DNA from: a bacterium
GTDB lineage: Bacteria > Zhuqueibacterota > Zhuqueibacteria > Residuimicrobiales > Krinioviventaceae
Reading direction: 5' to 3'
Length of the DNA: 64,000 bases
NCBI GenBank assembly: GCA_029561455.1
Contig: JAKQIY010000068.1
Coordinates: 310,001 to 374,000, forward strand
In this document: piece by piece, positions 61,075 to 64,000 of the stretch
Layout of the letters: the number at the start of each line of letters is the position of its first letter
Position numbering within the stretch: the first letter of the stretch is position 1
Notes under the pieces: model-generated
Told to the model about the DNA's origin: nothing
Databases searched by the model: none
The model's input: the letters and a program-made list of their open reading frames with translations, nothing else
Program-made: the position numbers and the translations under genes

Positions 61075-64000
61075 TTAAAATTCCAAGCTAAATGTAAAAT
61101 AAATCATACGTTTCGGGTTGCTGATCGAATTGTAAAACCACCATACGGAATTTTCACCGGTTTCACTGCTTTTCGGCATAATACCCTTTTCTTCCCAGTT
61201 ATCCAGGTCTTCGCCACCAAGCAATACCCGGTCATAGTAATTAAACAGGTTGAATACTTCTAAACTCACAACCGGGGTGACTAAACCCATCGGGAAACTT
61301 TTAGCCAGTTTCAGGTCGGTACGATGATGTGGATACCAGCGTTTGTTGTTTGGGAAACGCAAACCGGTATAATCTTTTGGATACCAGGTGTATTCCGGGC
61401 CCGAAAAATATTCGTGATACAGACCGATAGTCACATCGCCAAGAATTCCCTTTACCAAAGTTTTGGGAGTTACATAATTCACGGATCCCTTGATAATTGA
61501 ACTGCTAATCCAGGATACTTTTTGTTCACTATAACTATGGGGTTGGTCGACGCGTGTTGCATCTTCATAGTACATCCAATAACCGGTAACACCGCCGGAG
61601 CTCAGACCATAATTAAAGGTTAAATTTGCAGACCATTGATTGGTAAACATCTTTTCCATCACAATTTCAACACCACGAACATCTTTGAATGCATTATTGG
61701 TGTAAAAGATATTATCATGACCATCGTTTGCAATATTGCGGGTATAGGACCAGGTTGTGAAATTACCACTTCCCCAGCCGGTTTCAGCAAAACCGCCGCC
61801 CGAAACATTATATGTACTGTTATGAGAGAAGCGGGTTAAATTACTCGCATCTTTATAATAGGCGGTTGCAGCAAGGCGGAACATATCAAAAAAGTTCTGG
61901 TCATAACCAACTTCATATTGGATCGTACGTTCATAAGTCAAGCCTGGATGTCCATAATAACCCTGCCACTGATCCATACGAACGGAACTGAGTGGACTGC
62001 TATCATACCAACTGGTGGGGAATCCCAAAATTTTTGCCCACGAGGGTCTCTGGTAGAAATGCCCATAATTGAAACGCAGTTTGGAATTATCGGTAATGGG
62101 GAATGACAAGCCAATACGCGGTGACAGGGCAAATTTCCAATCGGAATTTACTGTCATTCCATCATTTGTTTTACCGGCAAAGGCGCTTTTATAATCAGAA
62201 GTTACACCGGGTATTACTGCAAACCAGTCCTTTTTATCCATATAGGATTGCCAGATTGGCGTGGTATTCGATGGATTTACACCATCGCCGCCATTCCAGG
62301 TTTGGAAGCCAAGTGGATCATAAATACTAGTTGCATAATCATGCATAGCATTGAATGCATCCAGACGTAAACCAACATTAAGGATCAGACCTTCATACTC
62401 CATTTTATCCTGAGCATAAATAGCTCCTTCAATCGGTTTACCGTCAAATACGTTATCAAGGTGCCATACATCGCCAGCCGGGAATTCCATATAATAATGT
62501 TCATAGTTCAAATCAGTATACTTGAATTCAAAACCACTTTTAATCTGATTTGCTTTATTGACTTGGCTGACCATATCGGTTTTCAAGTTCAAAACTTTGC
62601 TGTCGCTGTAATTATTCACCTGAATTTGACGCGCTTCAAGCCTGAAATTTCCACCCAAATCAAACCAACTATCACCCCAACCCATCTGATCGAGCGAGGT
62701 TGACAATTTGTCATAATCCTGTAGTTCCGTCATTTTATCAGTAAAATAAGATAATTGTACGGTATAGAATGTAGCTGGTGACAGTGTATGCTGCCATTTC
62801 ATAGTAGCCATATTAACGGTTTTTTCTTCAGGGCCTTTTAACCAGTACCCACCCCATGGGCCATAAGCCTTATTATCATAAGGATCACGGATATCGGCAT
62901 TAGGTTGCCATCTGGCTTCCTGGGAACTTTCCATATTGTTCCAGTTACTTTCCGTATAAGTAGCGCTTGAATATCCACCGCGCAAATAATTTAAGGTTAA
63001 CTTTTTATTATCGGAAAGGTAGTAATTGATTTTGGTTTGGATATTATATTCCGGGTTATATTCCTGCGCTTGTGGGTATATATTCACACTACGTTTATAA
63101 CGACCGGTTACTAAGAAATTGAGATTATTAGTTATAGAACCATATAAGGTTCCTTCAATATCATGCTCAGGACGTTTGGTATAGTCACCCATGATCGGAT
63201 CCGGGGTGATCTGTTGCCGATATGTGCTTAACAACTCTTCAGCCGTAGGAACTCTAGAGCCGTCCCAGCCGTAAAACCGTTTGAAATAGTTGGCAAAATT
63301 ATTACGCTTGGTTTCGTCTGTTAACTCATTTTGCCAGAAACCGAGATTATAATGTGTGTATTTATAGAGGTCATTGCTATAAATATTTGGACCCCAATGA
63401 TACTGACCCGCAGGTCTTACACGATATTGCACAGTGCCATGATATTTTCCTTCTGTCCGGGAAGCTTCTTTAGTTACAACATTAACGATACCGGACATGG
63501 CGTTTCCATATTCAGCATTGTAACCACCGGTAAGCAATGAAACTTCCTGCATAGCCGAGGTATTCAACCGCTGCCAGTTATCGGAAAGGATGCCGCTGTT
63601 CATTGAAGTACCATCCAGATTATAAGAAACTTCGGATGCCAAACCACCTCTAAAGTAACTGGTTTCACCTGTAGAATAGATACCGGTTTGCTGACTTATT
63701 GCATCCTGGAGTTTAATTACTGGGGCTCGATCCAGGTATGACGCATTCATAACTCCCACACTACCCGTGACATCTTTTTCGACAATAGGACGTTCCGAGA
63801 CAATTGTAATCTCTTCGCCTTCAATCACAGCTATTTCCAAATTAAAATCAGCGGTGACGGTTCGGTCGACAGAAACCAACACATTAGATTGAACGACTGC
63901 CTTATAACCCATCATGTTTGCACGAACCGAATAGTTCCCCGGTGGGTCATTAATGATAAAATAATAACCATTAATATCAGTTGCAGCTCCCAGTTGGGTA
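61075..64000 (-). CDS. TonB-dependent receptor, 5' end outside window
   Basis: At least 974 codons; the frame stays open to 63999, beyond the ATG at 63915, so that ATG is not the real start. The first visible residues (TQLGAATDINGYYFIIND, then PPGNYSVRANMMGY) belong to a carboxypeptidase-regulatory-like domain typical of Bacteroidota-type receptors. The plug is evident as DAISQQTGIYSTGETSYFRGG, EVSYNLDGTSMNSG and GYNAEYGNAMSGIVNVVTKEA. A 22-strand-type barrel follows, ending IYFTFSLEF with the terminal aromatic. It imports a large ligand through the outer membrane using TonB. The PorV/CTD-protein/receptor order suggests one uptake module; no SusD partner is seen. Confidence 0.93.
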   Translation of the reverse strand, partial: TQLGAATDINGYYFIINDPPGNYSVRANMMGYKAVVQSNVLVSVDRTVTADFNLEIAVIEGEEITIVSERPIVEKDVTGSVGVMNASYLDRAPVIKLQDAISQQTGIYSTGETSYFRGGLASEVSYNLDGTSMNSGILSDNWQRLNTSAMQEVSLLTGGYNAEYGNAMSGIVNVVTKEASRTEGKYHGTVQYRVRPAGQYHWGPNIYSNDLYKYTHYNLGFWQNELTDETKRNNFANYFKRFYGWDGSRVPTAEELLSTYRQQITPDPIMGDYTKRPEHDIEGTLYGSITNNLNFLVTGRYKRSVNIYPQAQEYNPEYNIQTKINYYLSDNKKLTLNYLRGGYSSATYTESNWNNMESSQEARWQPNADIRDPYDNKAYGPWGGYWLKGPEEKTVNMATMKWQHTLSPATFYTVQLSYFTDKMTELQDYDKLSTSLDQMGWGDSWFDLGGNFRLEARQIQVNNYSDSKVLNLKTDMVSQVNKANQIKSGFEFKYTDLNYEHYYMEFPAGDVWHLDNVFDGKPIEGAIYAQDKMEYEGLILNVGLRLDAFNAMHDYATSIYDPLGFQTWNGGDGVNPSNTTPIWQSYMDKKDWFAVIPGVTSDYKSAFAGKTNDGMTVNSDWKFALSPRIGLSFPITDNSKLRFNYGHFYQRPSWAKILGFPTSWYDSSPLSSVRMDQWQGYYGHPGLTYERTIQYEVGYDQNFFDMFRLAATAYYKDASNLTRFSHNSTYNVSGGGFAETGWGSGNFTTWSYTRNIANDGHDNIFYTNNAFKDVRGVEIVMEKMFTNQWSANLTFNYGLSSGGVTGYWMYYEDATRVDQPHSYSEQKVSWISSSIIKGSVNYVTPKTLVKGILGDVTIGLYHEYFSGPEYTWYPKDYTGLRFPNNKRWYPHHRTDLKLAKSFPMGLVTPVVSLEVFNLFNYYDRVLLGGEDLDNWEEKGIMPKSSETGENSVWWFYNSISNPKRMIYFTFSLEF

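Overview
The window comes from a Gram-negative bacterium of the Fibrobacteres-Chlorobi-Bacteroidetes (FCB) type, probably a Calditrichota/KSB1- or Marinimicrobia-like lineage and not a classical Bacteroidota. Evidence for an outer membrane is Lnt, BamD, several lipoproteins, a TonB-dependent receptor and three PorV/UPF0164-type barrels. One secreted protein ends in a T9SS-like C-terminal domain, and a 29-codon bS22/AURKAIP1-type gene is present. Many genes have strong GGAGG-type ribosome binding sites, which are usually weak in Bacteroidota. The lineage is an inference; no rRNA gene is present. All recognised genes except one small lipoprotein gene (7271-7579) lie on the minus strand.

Region 1 (1-33720) is mostly housekeeping. 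It holds rpe, a PASTA protein, rsmB, fmt, yajC, tgt, radA, nadD, bamD, two unknown envelope genes, lnt, ruvX, an HU gene, rel/spoT, dnaB, a degenerate uracil-DNA-glycosylase-like gene, coaBC, rpoZ, gmk, yicC, a PorV-like barrel, mutS, nadK, dxs, xseB, xseA, the bS22-like microgene with its own terminator, a second HU gene, sppA, a GT4 glycosyltransferase, a small membrane protein, galE and an RluA-type pseudouridine synthase. Genes are tightly packed, often with gaps under 20 nt or small overlaps.

Region 2 (33794-38165) is a three-gene block of unusual content. It encodes a DsrC/TusE-like domain fused to a cysteine desulfurase, a DUF169 protein, and a cytoplasmic protein joining a response-regulator receiver, a nitrate/sulfonate-type (NrtA/NMT1) ligand-binding domain and a CheW domain. 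A 533-bp AT-rich gap follows, containing the terminator of the next locus.

Region 3 (38699-57765) is a roughly 19-kb locus of 14 genes, all on the minus strand, ending in an intrinsic terminator at 38581-38637. It contains four exported ADP-ribosylglycohydrolase-family proteins, an exported nucleoside hydrolase, a ribokinase with a sugar/ureide-type permease, a second PfkB kinase with a RhaT-type permease, a DeoC aldolase, an exported esterase, two exported glycosidase-like proteins of unknown family, an exported formylglycine-generating-enzyme-like protein and a URO-D-family protein. The simplest reading is an expanded scavenging system for ribose and deoxyribose from ADP-ribosyl compounds, nucleosides or other ribosides. 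Exported enzymes would release the pentose, the permeases import it, and kinases plus DeoC feed it to central metabolism. Rpe at 376-1059 belongs to the same pentose-phosphate pathway. This is the best candidate for an undescribed system in the window.

Region 4 (57850-64000) is closed by an intrinsic terminator. It holds a PorV-like barrel, a large secreted protein with a sorting-type C-terminus, and a TonB-dependent receptor that runs off the right edge. This triple is plausibly the outer-membrane uptake part serving Region 3, although the terminator makes it a separate transcription unit.

I saw no rRNA, tRNA, CRISPR array, insertion sequence or phage gene.
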